Shown here: positions 38,835 to 51,000 of the stretch, in pieces
Position numbering within the stretch: position 1 is the stretch's first letter
Layout of the letters: each line of letters starts with the position of its first letter
Origin: Monosporascus cannonballus
Lineage: Eukaryota > Ascomycota > Sordariomycetes > Xylariales
DNA length: 64,000 bases
Reading direction: 5' to 3'
Assembly (NCBI GenBank): GCA_004154925.1
Contig: QJNS01000049.1
Span: forward strand, 62,001-126,000
The notes under the pieces: model-generated
The model's database searches: none
What the model was told of the DNA's origin: nothing
The model's input: only the letters and a program-made list of their open reading frames with translations
Translations under genes and position numbers: made by a program

Positions 38835-39493
38835 ATGGTAGATCGTATTAAAAAACGTCGTTTTCGAAGACGTATTAATATTTTAATTTTTTTAAAACGA
38901 ATTAATCGCCTTCGTTTTACCATATTGTCGATTTTTTCCCCTTTGCGTTATAAGTTCAAAAAAGGATTTATAAGGCTCATTACAAATCTGAAGAATATAT
39001 ACATTATATTAAGTATGGAGGCCCTTATAAACCTTTTGGTTTTTCCGAATTTAAACATAAAAATTCGTAGCAAAACAATACGTTTAAAATTAAAAAAACA
39101 TATTATTACAAAGAATTACTAACAACTTAATAACGATTAAATAAATTATTTGGCCGTTTAAGCCATTTACGAAAACAGAAAAAGGTTTTTCGTAATCGTG
39201 ATATCGAAATATTTCGTCGAGCTATTTAAGATACGGAGGCCATAAAAAAGTTTGAACGCCTTGACAAAAAAGGGGAATAATTAGAGGTTGCCGTTACAGC
39301 GGTTACCTTAACGTAGGCCGCGACCGGCTAGCTCCGTATCCTTGTTATTAATTAGTCGGCTGTTAATTAAGATGCGTCTATCGTTATTAGTAAAAGTTCT
39401 TCAGTAGATGCGAGGCGCTAATAAGACTTTTAGCGGGTTTCTAGGTGTTTTCGGAATTCGGGTATTTTTTCCACTTAATTAGATATTAGGTAA
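38835..39493 (+). pseudogene. Antisense accessory ORF of C
   Basis: An intact ATG at 38835, 93 bp from the LTR, gives MVDRIKKRRFRRRINILIFL. An upstream in-frame ATG at 38802 also exists, but the alignment with K and M favours 38835. It has a strongly basic N-terminus, a one-base shift near 38985, then RDIEIFRRAI, KKFERLDKKGE and LEVAVTAVTLT, and a tail RVSRCFRNSGIFST ending with TAA at 39491. About 219 codons. The first part is still open to 39122. The end overlaps the chromodomain code on the minus strand. Unknown function. Confidence 0.75.
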
Positions 39494-42400
39494 ATCCGTT
39501 TTGTTTTGTACATTAAAGATTTTCTCAACTTTATATTGCTCTTCGTTTTTTATTTTTATATTATTTTATGCTCGAAATACCTTTATTATATTTTCTATTA
39601 ATTCGAATAGAAAAACGCAAAAATGTAGATAAAATTTATCTTTTGGTCAAAATTTCCATTAATAATTCTTTTTTCAAATTCTTTTAGCGATATTATAAGG
39701 CTTAATATATTTGTAATCGAGTTTTTTCTTATTTTAATGTATGTAAATTCTTTTGGTAATCTAAGAAATCGTTTTTCCTTGTTCGAAAATATATTTGTTT
39801 AAGTCTTTTTAATTCTAATATTTATTGATTTACTTACGTACGAATTCTAATTTTATTTTTATTTTCCCACATAATTTCCATAATTATTTTAACGTAAACA
39901 TCATTTTAATGTTAAATAAATTTTCGTTACGTAATGCTTTTAAAATCTTTGGAATATAACCAAACTTTAAATTCGTAAGTATTATTTTGATATTTTGGTA
40001 ATAATGAGGATTTTGAATTAATTATTTAATTAGCAAATTTTAAACTCCTTTTTTTTATTCGTAATTAATATAATATTGTAAATTTAGTTTCAAAATTTGG
40101 TTTATTCGTTTTATTTATGTATTACATAATTCGTAATTTAATTCGATTCGTATTATTATTTTTTGCTAAAACTTGAATTAAAATATTCGTTTTTATTTGA
40201 AATAACTGTTATTAATAATCAGTATATATTATCAACATATTGAAAAGGAATAAATATTGTGTATTCGGTGATTATATCTCTATATTATAAAAAAAACTAA
40301 AAGAGTTTATAAATCGATCGGCAATAACAAAAGTGATATCGTAATATATTTTTGTTCTTAAATTATTTAATACATAAAATGTAGTTATAAAATTGAATGT
40401 AATTAAATATTATAATCATTTTGCGATTAGTAATAGTTATATTTTTCCGTATAGTTTATATCGCCGAACTTTTATTTTAACGTAAACCTCGTATTGCTAT
40501 ATAATGTTTTGTTCCGTTAATTATATTTTAAGCAAAAAATATATGTATCGAAACCGCTTTACGATTTTGTAAATCTTTGGATATCCATATAATTCATGTT
40601 CATATATAATTTGTACTTAATGTATTTGTTAATTTTTTTAAAACCTGCATCTTATCCGTTTTTTAGTGTTCTGGGAGACCGTTATTATATTATTAGGTTT
40701 TCAAATATGTGTCGAAATGTAATGCCCGAATTGTCGTAATTCGTTACCCATATAAATATCTTTTTGTAATAATATCGAATATTCTATAATCAATTTTAAC
40801 CAAATTTCTTTCGAGGTTTAATTATTTATTTAATGTGTTTGTTTTGTAATTCTTTAAGGTTTTCTTAGAAATAATATTAAAATCGAAATTCGCTAATTTT
40901 CTCGCGTAACGAAATTATTATTTTATAAGTTCTTTCGTTATAGTATATAAGGTATAACTTTGATAATCCGTATAAACTTTGATCTGATATAAATACCTGT
41001 TTATAAAATACCTAATTTTTCGAATGCCATAATAATGGCCATATATTTATAATCGAAAATATCGTAATTTAACTTAATTCCTTTAAATTTTTATAAAACG
41101 AATATAATAAAATATAATTTACATCTATTATTTCGTTATTTAATTATTATCCTGAACACAAAATATAAAATATCGGTTTTTATTTTAACGAGATAATTTA
41201 AATCGTATATAATTTATAATAATTCGTTAATAATCGCATATGAAATATCTTAAAATGCCTTTTCCGTATTTAGCGTTTATTTGAACTTTTTTCTTTTTTC
41301 GTAAAGATCGTTAAAATTATAATTATTTTGCTAAAGTTTCGAATAAATCTTTTGTAATAGTTAGCGAAACGTAACAATATCTGTATTTTCTTAATCGTAA
41401 TTAACGTTTGTAATTTTATAATTATAACAAATTTCTTGGAGTTTATCTTAATATATTCTACGATAATAATGTGTTCCAGATATTTCACTTTTTACGTATA
41501 AAATTGACTTCTTTTTTGCGTTAACAAATAACCTTAGATTTTGTAAAATCTTAAACGCTTTATAAATATATTTTATATATGCTTTTTTTGTTTTGAAAAA
41601 AATAGAAATAATGTTGAAATAATAAATAACGAAAATAACAAGATATTTTGGCAATCGGTAATAAACTAGTTATTAAAAAATTACTGGTGCGTTTATAAGT
41701 TCTATTGATATAACTAACTACTTAAATAATCCTTATTTCGTCCTAATAGTTATTTTTTATTCGTATCCTTTTTTAATTCTCATAATGTTATATTTACTTT
41801 TAAAATTAAATATTATAGATCATTAATCTCCATAAAATTAATTCTGTTAATCTATAATTAAAAATAATAATATTCTTTTTACAATAATAATATTATTTAT
41901 TCATCGATAATTAATTATAACCTGTAATGTTTCGTTGTTTTTCGGTACAAAAAATATTAGATAACTTATCAATAATTTCGAAAATCGAATTTACTTTTTT
42001 TGTACCATATTTTCTAGTTATTTTTTATATACGGATAATTTGTTTCAGTTATAGTTTTAAATAAGGTAAAACTTTGACGAAATTTCTTCCCTAAAGATTA
42101 TTTCATAATTCTATTCGCTATATTTCGGTAATTTCTTATTAAGCTTCTTTTAAAAACTCGTTCGTATTTGTATTATTATAATAATATATTGGTTAAACTT
42201 TTTAATATTTGGGGCTCTTATTTTTAGTCGTTAATTAATTGCTTCAAGTTCGTTTTAATAATAATAATGATATGTAATATTTTTCTTTGATATTTTTTTT
42301 TATGTTTTGTCCTTTTAGGTGGTAAAGTTTCTGTGGTATCCTTATGCCTATATTTGTCGCCATTTTCGATCAAATATGGAGATTTTAATTTTTTCTTTTT

Positions 42401-44835
42401 TATTCGTTAATATGGTAAAAGGCCAACTTTACGTAATTAATCTCTTTATTAATTAGAATTGCGTATTAGCGTACTTATAATAATCTTAAGATTATATCGT
42501 AATTCCTAAATAAAATAATATCGAATTTAATTATTTGATATTATCCTTAAACAAGAATCTCGAAATAATTAATTTCGCGTATAATTTTCCCGTTCTTATA
42601 CACTAATTTTTACCTTTTGGTATTTACGATTTTATAGAATTTTAACTTATATGTTTATAGTAATTTATGCTTATGCACTATATCCGGTAAAATATAATTT
42701 TCATCTAAATTTCCATAATTTATTATTGCGAGACCGTAATACCTTGCGATTCGTATATCCAAAATATAAACCTTATTAACGGTTTTTATTACCGTATTTA
42801 AAGTCTTTTTCAAGAATTTCCTTTGATTTCTTTGAGTTTCGTTAGTTTGTAATATCTCTATCAATAAATTCTTTAATTTCCGTTCGAATTTCTTAAATTT
42901 TATTTATGCTTTTATATTTACCGCGATAAGTTATTATATTTGTCATTATTGCCGGCGTACTGTTTTTTCGAATAATATTAATTATTTTTAATTCTTTTAT
43001 CATTTTCGTTTCTATTTAGTAAATTATTTTTTTAGTATTTCGATTATAATTTATTATGCGTTGTGTTAATTATCGCTTCATAGCTTGCCTATAAATTAAT
43101 GTATTTTTTAATAACTTTTCTTTTTTAAAGGTTTGTAATAATTATTAATTAAAAATGGAACTTTATAATAGTTTTCTGGTAATATCTTTTTTATTATATG
43201 CGGAATTAACGTCTTTTCTTTTTGATAATTACATTATTAATAATAATAAAAAAGGTTTCTTTACGGGTTTTTTTTTTCGAATTAATCTTTTATTTCGGCC
43301 AGTTATTAAATATCTTTTAGGGTTATAAATCGAAAATATTAATATTATTATTTATTGTTTTTGTTATTCCCGGTATTATTTAGGAAATCTAATTCTTTAT
43401 AATTTGCAGAAGTAATTTTTCCTTAAATATATTATTTTTATGATTCGTAATCCGGATATTCTCGTCGTCGACAATATATGGCATTTATTCTGCAGTATCG
43501 ATTAGGGTTTCCGAAATAAACTTTTTATATTTGAATTTCGTATTTGCGTAATTATTCCAATAATATTTTTTGTTATGCTTATAATGTTTATTAAGTTAGC
43601 TTCCTATCTTTTGGTATTCCCTATTAGATTTTTCGTTATGCGGTGCCTAATACGTATTTAAGTCGCATTATTTTAATATGTTTATTTTCGTTTTTTTGAT
43701 TTTTTCTGCATTATTTTTCGGATCCAGGTTTCCTATTATCTTAACGGAGTTTCTTAAATACTTTATACTATGATACTTAGTACCTTATTTTGTTATAATT
43801 AACGCATTCTATCTGGTTCTAGATATTTGTGTAAATAACTTCCAATTTTATAGGGCTTGGTTTTATGCCGTAATATATGTTATTATGTTGAAAAACGCTA
43901 ATATTAGCCCTATATCGGGGTTTATTGTTATTTTTCCCTCTGGTGCCCATAATATGGCAGGCGTATTATCGGTCGTCGATCCTAATTACTATAACTATAT
44001 AATCCGATAAATGATTCAAACGATTAAATTTAAAAATCCATTTTTAAACTGGTTTCAAGACGTCGAAATATTTAATTATTAATACCTTTTAGCTTTCATA
44101 TAGGTTAAAAATTCATTATATAAATATATAGTTATAATTGAATATTAAAAGCTTTATTGGAATTATTAAACTTATATGTCGGCTTTTATTTTTTCGTTCA
44201 TTATTTCGAAAATTTTCGTTAATATTTATTTTAAACTTTTATAATCAATATCTATTTGTATTATTTCTAGATTTCGATTTTCGATTAATAAGATAACATA
44301 TTTTCTTATAAAAGGCTAAAATTACATAACCGTATTTCTAATATGTTATCCGATTACTGATTTTATTTATATAATAAACGTAATTATTCGACTAAGAAAA
44401 TATTCGAAATATATTTAGCATTAAGAGAAAAATAATTATAACGTAATCGAGATTTCGTTATAAACTTCTGGTATAAAAGGTTAAGGACTTTTTCTTATTT
44501 TTTAATAAAATTTCGCTAGATAATTTAATTTTTTTGAAAAAACCTTTTTTCTGGGAACGTTTTTTTCTTTAAGTCTTTATAGGCGGCTTAAAGGTATGTC
44601 GTGAAGTAATTCTTATTTTTCTTAAATTCAAAAATATGTTCGTTCATAATATCCAGCTATTAAAAAACCTTTTTGCGAAGAAAGCGAAATTTTTCTTTTT
44701 CTTCCTCGGATGTTATTTCAGTATCCGGGTTATCAGAACCCTGATAAATGGGCTGTTCGAGCTATTTGCTAGTAGATATAACATCGGCGATATTATTTAA
44801 AGTTTGACGGTATTATTAAACAAAAGTTTGTAACA
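39420..44835 (-). pseudogene. gag-pol-chromodomain remnant of C
   Basis: Minus-strand gag; a protease at 42655-42864 with the DCGA-type active site changed to NYGN (42712-42720); and RT at 41448-41654 (KYLVIFVIYYFNIISIFFKT, where YLDD has become YFNI). RT continues in another frame at 41270-41488, with LEHIIIVEYIKINSKK and LLRFANYYKRFIRNF. RNase H, integrase and chromodomain follow towards 39420. The active sites are lost, so it is dead. Confidence 0.8.
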
Positions 44836-45251
44836 TATAACAATCAAAAATTTTAACTAATTATTAAATCTTAATTATACGGTTTTATATTAATAAGAAT
44901 ATCGTAAAAAACTAAATTATAAATATAGTAACATATTACGTTTCGTAATATTAAGCGTATTTTAAGTACCTAATTATTGTTACAAGTTAAAGTTATTTAA
45001 ATCAGGGACAATAATAAGCGTATATATTTTATTTCGGCTCAAGGTGTTTTTGACTATCTTGAAGATATTCAGCCAATTAAGTGCCTTTAGGCTCCTTTAA
45101 ACCCTCCCTGCCTTAACTGGCTTAACCTCCCTGAACTAATGCTAACACTTATGCCTATGAAGCCGATTATGTGATTTTTTAGCGTGGGTCAGGGCTTGTT
45201 TCCCTTGGGGCCCGACCGTCCGTGAAAGGCCAAAACCGTTAGGTCATAATA
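44836..45251 (-). repeat. 5' LTR of C
   Basis: In plus orientation it begins TATAACAATC, after the leader word GTTTGTAACA, and ends GTCATAATA before TTATA. The part from about 45070 to 45240 is less RIPed than the matching part of the 3' LTR. Confidence 0.85.
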
Positions 45252-45256
45252 TTATA

Positions 45257-46956
45257 CCCTTGATAAGTTTTACGAAAGAAAAAGTTTAAATCAACGGCAG
45301 ATCTAGAAAAGACGTTTTAGGATATTAAAGATACGATTACCAGCGAACCAATATTAATTATGTATAATCCCAATCGTTTCGTTAAATTAAGAACCAATAT
45401 TTTGCATTATGTATTAAACGTAATAATCGGATAACGAAATAATTAAGGCAAATTGTATTTTATTATATTTTTTTCGGACAAATTTGACAAAGCCGAACTT
45501 AATTTTAGTGGTCCAAATAAGCAATATGCGGTTAATATTAAGGCATTCCGAAAGTTTAGGCCTTTTTTAAAAGGAAACTTATACCAGATTAAGGTTTATA
45601 CGGATTAATAAAATTTCACCCAATTTACCAAAACTAAAGAACTTATAGGACGATAACTTGTTATGCCAAAAAACTGCTGATTTTGGATTTCGTTAATATC
45701 TATAAGAATAACTTAAAAAGTAATATAATAAACGATGTAAGTAAACGACCAAATCTCGAAAATAATTGATTTAAATTAGCTATACAATTTCCGATTTTAC
45801 TATAAAAGGATATTTACGCCCGTAATAAATTTTAACAATTCGAGTAATACCTTTTGATATATATGAAAGGATCTAATAATACAATAACGGTCTTTTAGAA
45901 AATCGAAAAACAAACAAAACATAAATCTCAGAAAATTACCAGAAAGGTTTAATTCAAATATATACGAATATCTGTTATACGGGCACCCAGGAATTTACAA
46001 AATCTTAAAACGATTTCGACGTATATATTTCTTTATTAAAATGAAATTAATTATATAGAAATTTTATAGCAATACGATATTTACGCCAGAGCCAAACCTC
46101 GACGACATAAGCCATACGAACAGTTACAGTTATTACTAGTTGCAAAACGACTATGGTATTTAGTTATATTCGACTTTATCATTAAAGCTTTTATATTCAA
46201 AAAGTCCAGTTTGGAAAATGCATTATGATAATAATTTCCTTATTGTTAATCGATTTACGAAATTCTTTTATTTCTTATCATATCATGAGGATATAAACGC
46301 TAAACAAATAACATATATTTTTTAAAACATATTTGTAATATATACCGATTACGTATGGAAATTATTTTGGAAAAAGAATTAATATTTGAATCTAAGTTTT
46401 GGCACAGTATTACAACATAGATCGGCTTAAATCATAAATCATCTACCCCATTCGAACTTAAAACAAATAAATAAATAAAACGAACGAATTAAATTTTAAA
46501 CACTTATATACGATATTAAGTTAATTACGAAAACAATAACTAAATTAAAATATTACTTGTTATTTAAATAACCTATAATACTAATTATAACGACAATATT
46601 AAAATAATATTAATAAACGTATATTTATGTTTTCGTTTAAAGATTTACAAAAAAGGATATAATAATAATCCAATTAATATTAAAATAATTCTTACGTGAA
46701 AATAATTACGAGACCTATATTTAGAAATAAAAATAAAACTGGAATTCGTAAGAAATTAAATAAGCAAATATTATAACTAAAAAAGATTAAAAAAACTTAT
46801 TTTCGAAAAAGGAGAATATTTTGCTCCGTTATCAAAAATATTCAAATAAAACGTAACAAGAAATTTGATTTCAAATATATCGGTTTATAAAAAATCACTA
46901 AAAAAATCATAAAAAAATATTAATTGCAATTTTTACTAAATATTAAATGCTATTTA
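45257..46956 (+). pseudogene. RNase H and integrase of D, second part
   Basis: This resumes the D reading after C: the RNase H region (EPNFALC-like codons around 45385-45420), then the integrase from about 45880, up to 46956, where K begins. Heavily stopped. Confidence 0.7.
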
Positions 46957-47351
46957 TGTAATGACCTAAGTGTTTAACTAATTATTAAACCTAAGTCGAC
47001 AGGTTTATGTTGGCAGAAGTATCGTGGGAATCTGAGTAATGGATATAATAACCTATTATGTTTCGTAATACTAAGGGTACTTTAGGTAACGAATTATTAT
47101 TGCAACCTGAAGTTATCTAAATTATGGAAATAATAAACGTATATATCTTAGTTTTGGCTTAAGGTGCTTAAACGGCTTAATCCCTTAAGCCCGTTAAGCT
47201 CTTTACGCTTTTTTGCTGGCTTAAGGGGCTTAAGGTACTTGGCGCTTTAAAACTTTTAAGCCGGTTACGTAATTTCTTGGCGGTGGTCGGGGCTTATTTT
47301 CTTCGTAGGCCCGACCGTCCGTAAGGAAGTTGAGACCGTTAGGTTATAATA
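46957..47351 (-). repeat. 3' LTR of K
   Basis: In plus orientation it starts TGTAATGACC and ends GTTATAATA. U3 shows the K-type words GGCTTAAGG/CTTAAGCC, RIPed forms of GGCTCAAGG/CTTGAGCC in the 5' LTR. Confidence 0.85.
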
Positions 47352-47443
47352 TGATTTTTTCTTTTTTAAGATCTTTGTCTTTCAAGATCAAATTATTCGT
47401 CTATTATTTCTAATCCATAATTTTTCCATTTTCATTTTTCGTT

Positions 47444-48075
47444 ATATCGAATTGCATAAAAAAATGTCGTTTTCGTAAACATATTAATATGTTTATTTTT
47501 TTAGAACGTATTGAACGTTTTGATTTTAAGATGTCTTTTTGTTTTCGTTATAAAAAAAAAGTACAAAATGTAAGGCTCTTCGGGGTTTTTTAAAATATGT
47601 GCGTTATATCTATTATTACGATTTTTATAATATTTTTGATCCTTTAAAAATTAAATATCAAAAACTTTTGCACGAAGAAAATCGTTTAAAACGTAAAAAG
47701 AAATAAGTTCGCGAAATGTTACGAACGGTTATTTATAAATTGGATCGTTTGCAAAAATAATAGCGGCTGTTCGGTCCTCGTGGTGTCGAAATACTTTGTT
47801 GTGGCATTAAAGGCGTAAAGGCTATGGAAAAATTCGAGCGTTTCGATAAAAAATAAGAACAATTAAAGGCTGCCGTTACGGCTATTACATTAACGGAAGC
47901 CGTGGCCGACTGGACCGATATCCTGGTTACTGATTAATTAATTATTAACTAGAACGCACCCGTCGTTATTACTAAAAGCTTTTTAATAGTCCTTAGGCGT
48001 TAATAAGGTTTTTGGCAAGTTTCTAAGTGTTTTCGGAATCCGGATACTTTTTTTATTTAATCAGTTAATGGGTAA
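47444..48075 (+). pseudogene. Antisense accessory ORF of K, best preserved class-1 copy
   Basis: It starts at ATA 47444 (ATG position by alignment with C, 93 bp from the LTR) with basic residues KKCRFRKHINMFIFLERIE. A long readable part follows: LKYVRYIYYYDFYNIFDPLK, then LHEENRLKRKKK and VREMLRTVIYKLDRLQK, GVEILCCGIKGVKAMEKFE, and LKAAVTAITLTEAVADWTD. The tail is SKCFRNPDTFF, and TAA at 48073 ends it. At least one frameshift and about six TAA stops. Leucine/lysine/glutamate-rich heptad-like spacing suggests a coiled coil. No recognised family. Confidence 0.75.
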
Positions 48076-51000
48076 ATCCGTTTTATTTTCGTATATCGAA
48101 GCTTTTTTTATTTCGTATATTTATTGGCTTTCCATTTTTAGATCGTTTTATACCTTATATACTTTAATTATATGCGTTCTTAATTCGAATAATGAAATAT
48201 AAAGAATCAGATAAAATTTGACTTTTATTAGAAATTTTAAATAATAATTATGTTCTAAATCTTTCTTGGCGATTTTATATAAACCGATATATTTGGAACC
48301 GAATTTCCTATTAGATTATTTCATTTAAATATTTTTGATAATAAAAAAAACTTTTTCCCCTATTTCGAAAATTAGTTCTTTTAATATTTTCTAATTATAA
48401 TATTTGCTTATTTAATTCCGCACAAATTCCAGTTCGGTTTTTATTTTTTATTATAATTATCGTAATTATTTTAACCTAAGGATTAATTTAATTTTAATTA
48501 GACCGTCGTCTCGTTCTTTTTTGTAAATTTTTAAAATAAAACCAAAATTTGCATTCGTTAATATTATTTTAATATTTTTATAATAATTGATATTATAGGC
48601 TAATTAGGCGATTAATAATTTCTTAACATAATTATTTTGTTCGTAATTAATATAATATCGAAAATATATTTTTAGGGTTTAATTTATCCGTTCCGTTTAT
48701 TTATCCGTTTAAAGTTTAAATACTTTAGATAATTTATGATTTGGATTAATTTGTATTATTAGGATTCGTGAAAGTTTAAATGCTAATATCGTTTTTTCAT
48801 TTGAAATACTTGTTGTTAGTAAGTCGTAAATGTTAAAATGGTTTTCTAAAAAATATATATTATTTGTTCGGCGTATATATTTTCGTAATATAATAAAAAA
48901 TAGAAAATTTCGTAAATCGATCGACGATTACGAAAGTACTATCGTAATATACTTTTCTAACTGAATCCTTTAAGATAAAAGGTTTGGTAATAAAGTTAAA
49001 TATAATTAAATATTATAGTCGTTTTACGATTAATAATGGCTGTAAATTTCCGTATAGCTTATGTTGTCGAATTTTTGCTTTAATGCAAATATCGTATTTC
49101 TGTATAAATCTTTATACCATTAATTGTATTTTACGAAGGGAATATATGCCATAAAACCTTTTTAAGGTTTTATAAATCGCTGGATATCCGTGTAACTGAT
49201 ATTTATGTATTTTTCGTATTAAAGTATTTTAATATTTCTTTAGAATTTATATTTTATCCGTTTTTTGGTTTTTTAAAAATCCGTTATTATATTATTTGAT
49301 TTTCTAGTATATATCGAAAGGTACTGCTCGAATTATTGAAATTTATCGTAAACCTTAATAGTTTTTTGTAATAATATCAAAATTTATATGGTTAATTTTA
49401 ACTAATTCCTTTTCGAAATTTGGTCCTTTGCTTAAGGCGTCCGCTTTATTATTTTTTAATTTCTTCTTATAAACAATAACGAAGTCCACGTTTGCTAATT
49501 TTTCCGCATATCTTAATTATCGTTTATAAATTCCTTAATCGTAGTAAATCGCGTAAAGTTTTAATAATTAATATAAATCTTAACCTGGTATAAATTTCCT
49601 TTAAAAAAATATCTAAATTTTCGACATACCATAATAATAACCATAAATATTTTATTTAAAATACCGTAATTAATTTCGGCTTTTTTTTAATTTGTAAGAC
49701 AATAATATAACAAGGTACAATTTACCTTAATTATTCCGTTATTCGATTATTACGCCTAACGCATAATCTAAAATATCGGTTTTTAATTTAACGGGGTGGT
49801 TTAAATCGTACATAATTAATATTAGCTTATTAGTAATTGTATCCTTAATATTTTGAAATACCGTTTTTGTATTTGGCGTTTATTTAAAAAAGATTTTCGT
49901 AAAATTTATTAAAGATATAACGATTTCGCTAAAGTTTCGAATAAACTTCCTATAATAATTGGCGAATCGAAAAAATATTTTTATTTCTTTAATTATCGTT
50001 AAGGTTTGTTATTTTGTAATTGTAACGATTTTCTTAAGGTTGATTTTGATACGGTTTAGGGTAATATTATATCTTAGATATTTTATTTTTTATTTGTGTA
50101 ATTATCCTTTTTTTGCGATAAGAAATAGCCTTATATTTTATGAAGCTTGGAGAATTGTATGACCGTATTTTGCTTATATTTCTTTTATTTCCGAAAAAAT
50201 AAGAATGTCCTCGAAATAGCATACGACCAAAATCTCGAGGTATTTTCGTAGTATTTAATTTATTATCCGTTGGAAAGTTATTAGTACATTCGTAAATTCT
50301 ATTAGTATAACCAAATATTTAAATAATCCGTATTTTGTTTTAAAAATTATTTTCCATTTATATCCTTTTTTAATTCTGATAAGGTTGCATTTATTTTGAA
50401 GGTCGAATGATGTGAATTATTTGGTTCCGTTAAATCGGTTTTGTATTTCAGTAATTAGGGGTAAAAATATTCGATATTTAATAATAATATAGTTTAGTTA
50501 TTGATGATTAATTCTTTTGGTACCAAAAATATCGGGTAATTCGTTGTACTGTCGAAAATCAAATCTATCTTTTTTGTAACCGATTTTCCAGGTATTTTCT
50601 AAAAACACGTAATCCGTTTTTGCGAAGGTTATAAATAAAATAAAGTTTCGTCGAAAATCCTTTTTTAAAAATTATATTATAATTTTATTTGTTATATTCT
50701 GGTAAATTCGTATCAACATTTTTTTACAAGCTCTTTGTATTTATAATATTATAATAGCATATTAATTACAATCTTTAATATTTTCGGCTATTGTTTTTAT
50801 TATTCCAAATTATTATTTAATTACTTTGATTTCGTTTGAATAGTAATAACGATATGTCGTATTTTTCTTTAATACCCGTTTCTTTTTTATATTTTATCCC
50901 TTTAAATAATAAGGGTTTTATCGTATTCTTTTACCTATATTAGTGGTTATTATCGATCCAATATTATGATTTTCATTTTTCATTTTTCCTTTATTAATAC

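Larger units (their letters stand above)
36395..45251 (-). mobile_element. Gypsy element C (family A), inserted in pol of D
   Basis: A minus-strand element of about 6.92 kb once the pogo insertion in its 3' LTR is subtracted. The perfect duplication TTATA flanks it (36390-36394 and 45252-45256), and its removal restores the RT connection region of D. It contains gag-pol (minus) and the accessory ORF (plus). Confidence 0.9.

Noticed and set aside
49959..50162. 67-codon plus-strand open frame with hydrophobic run
   Set aside because: Opposite the RT of K and not repeated in C or I; the apparent membrane-like residues reflect the T-rich strand.
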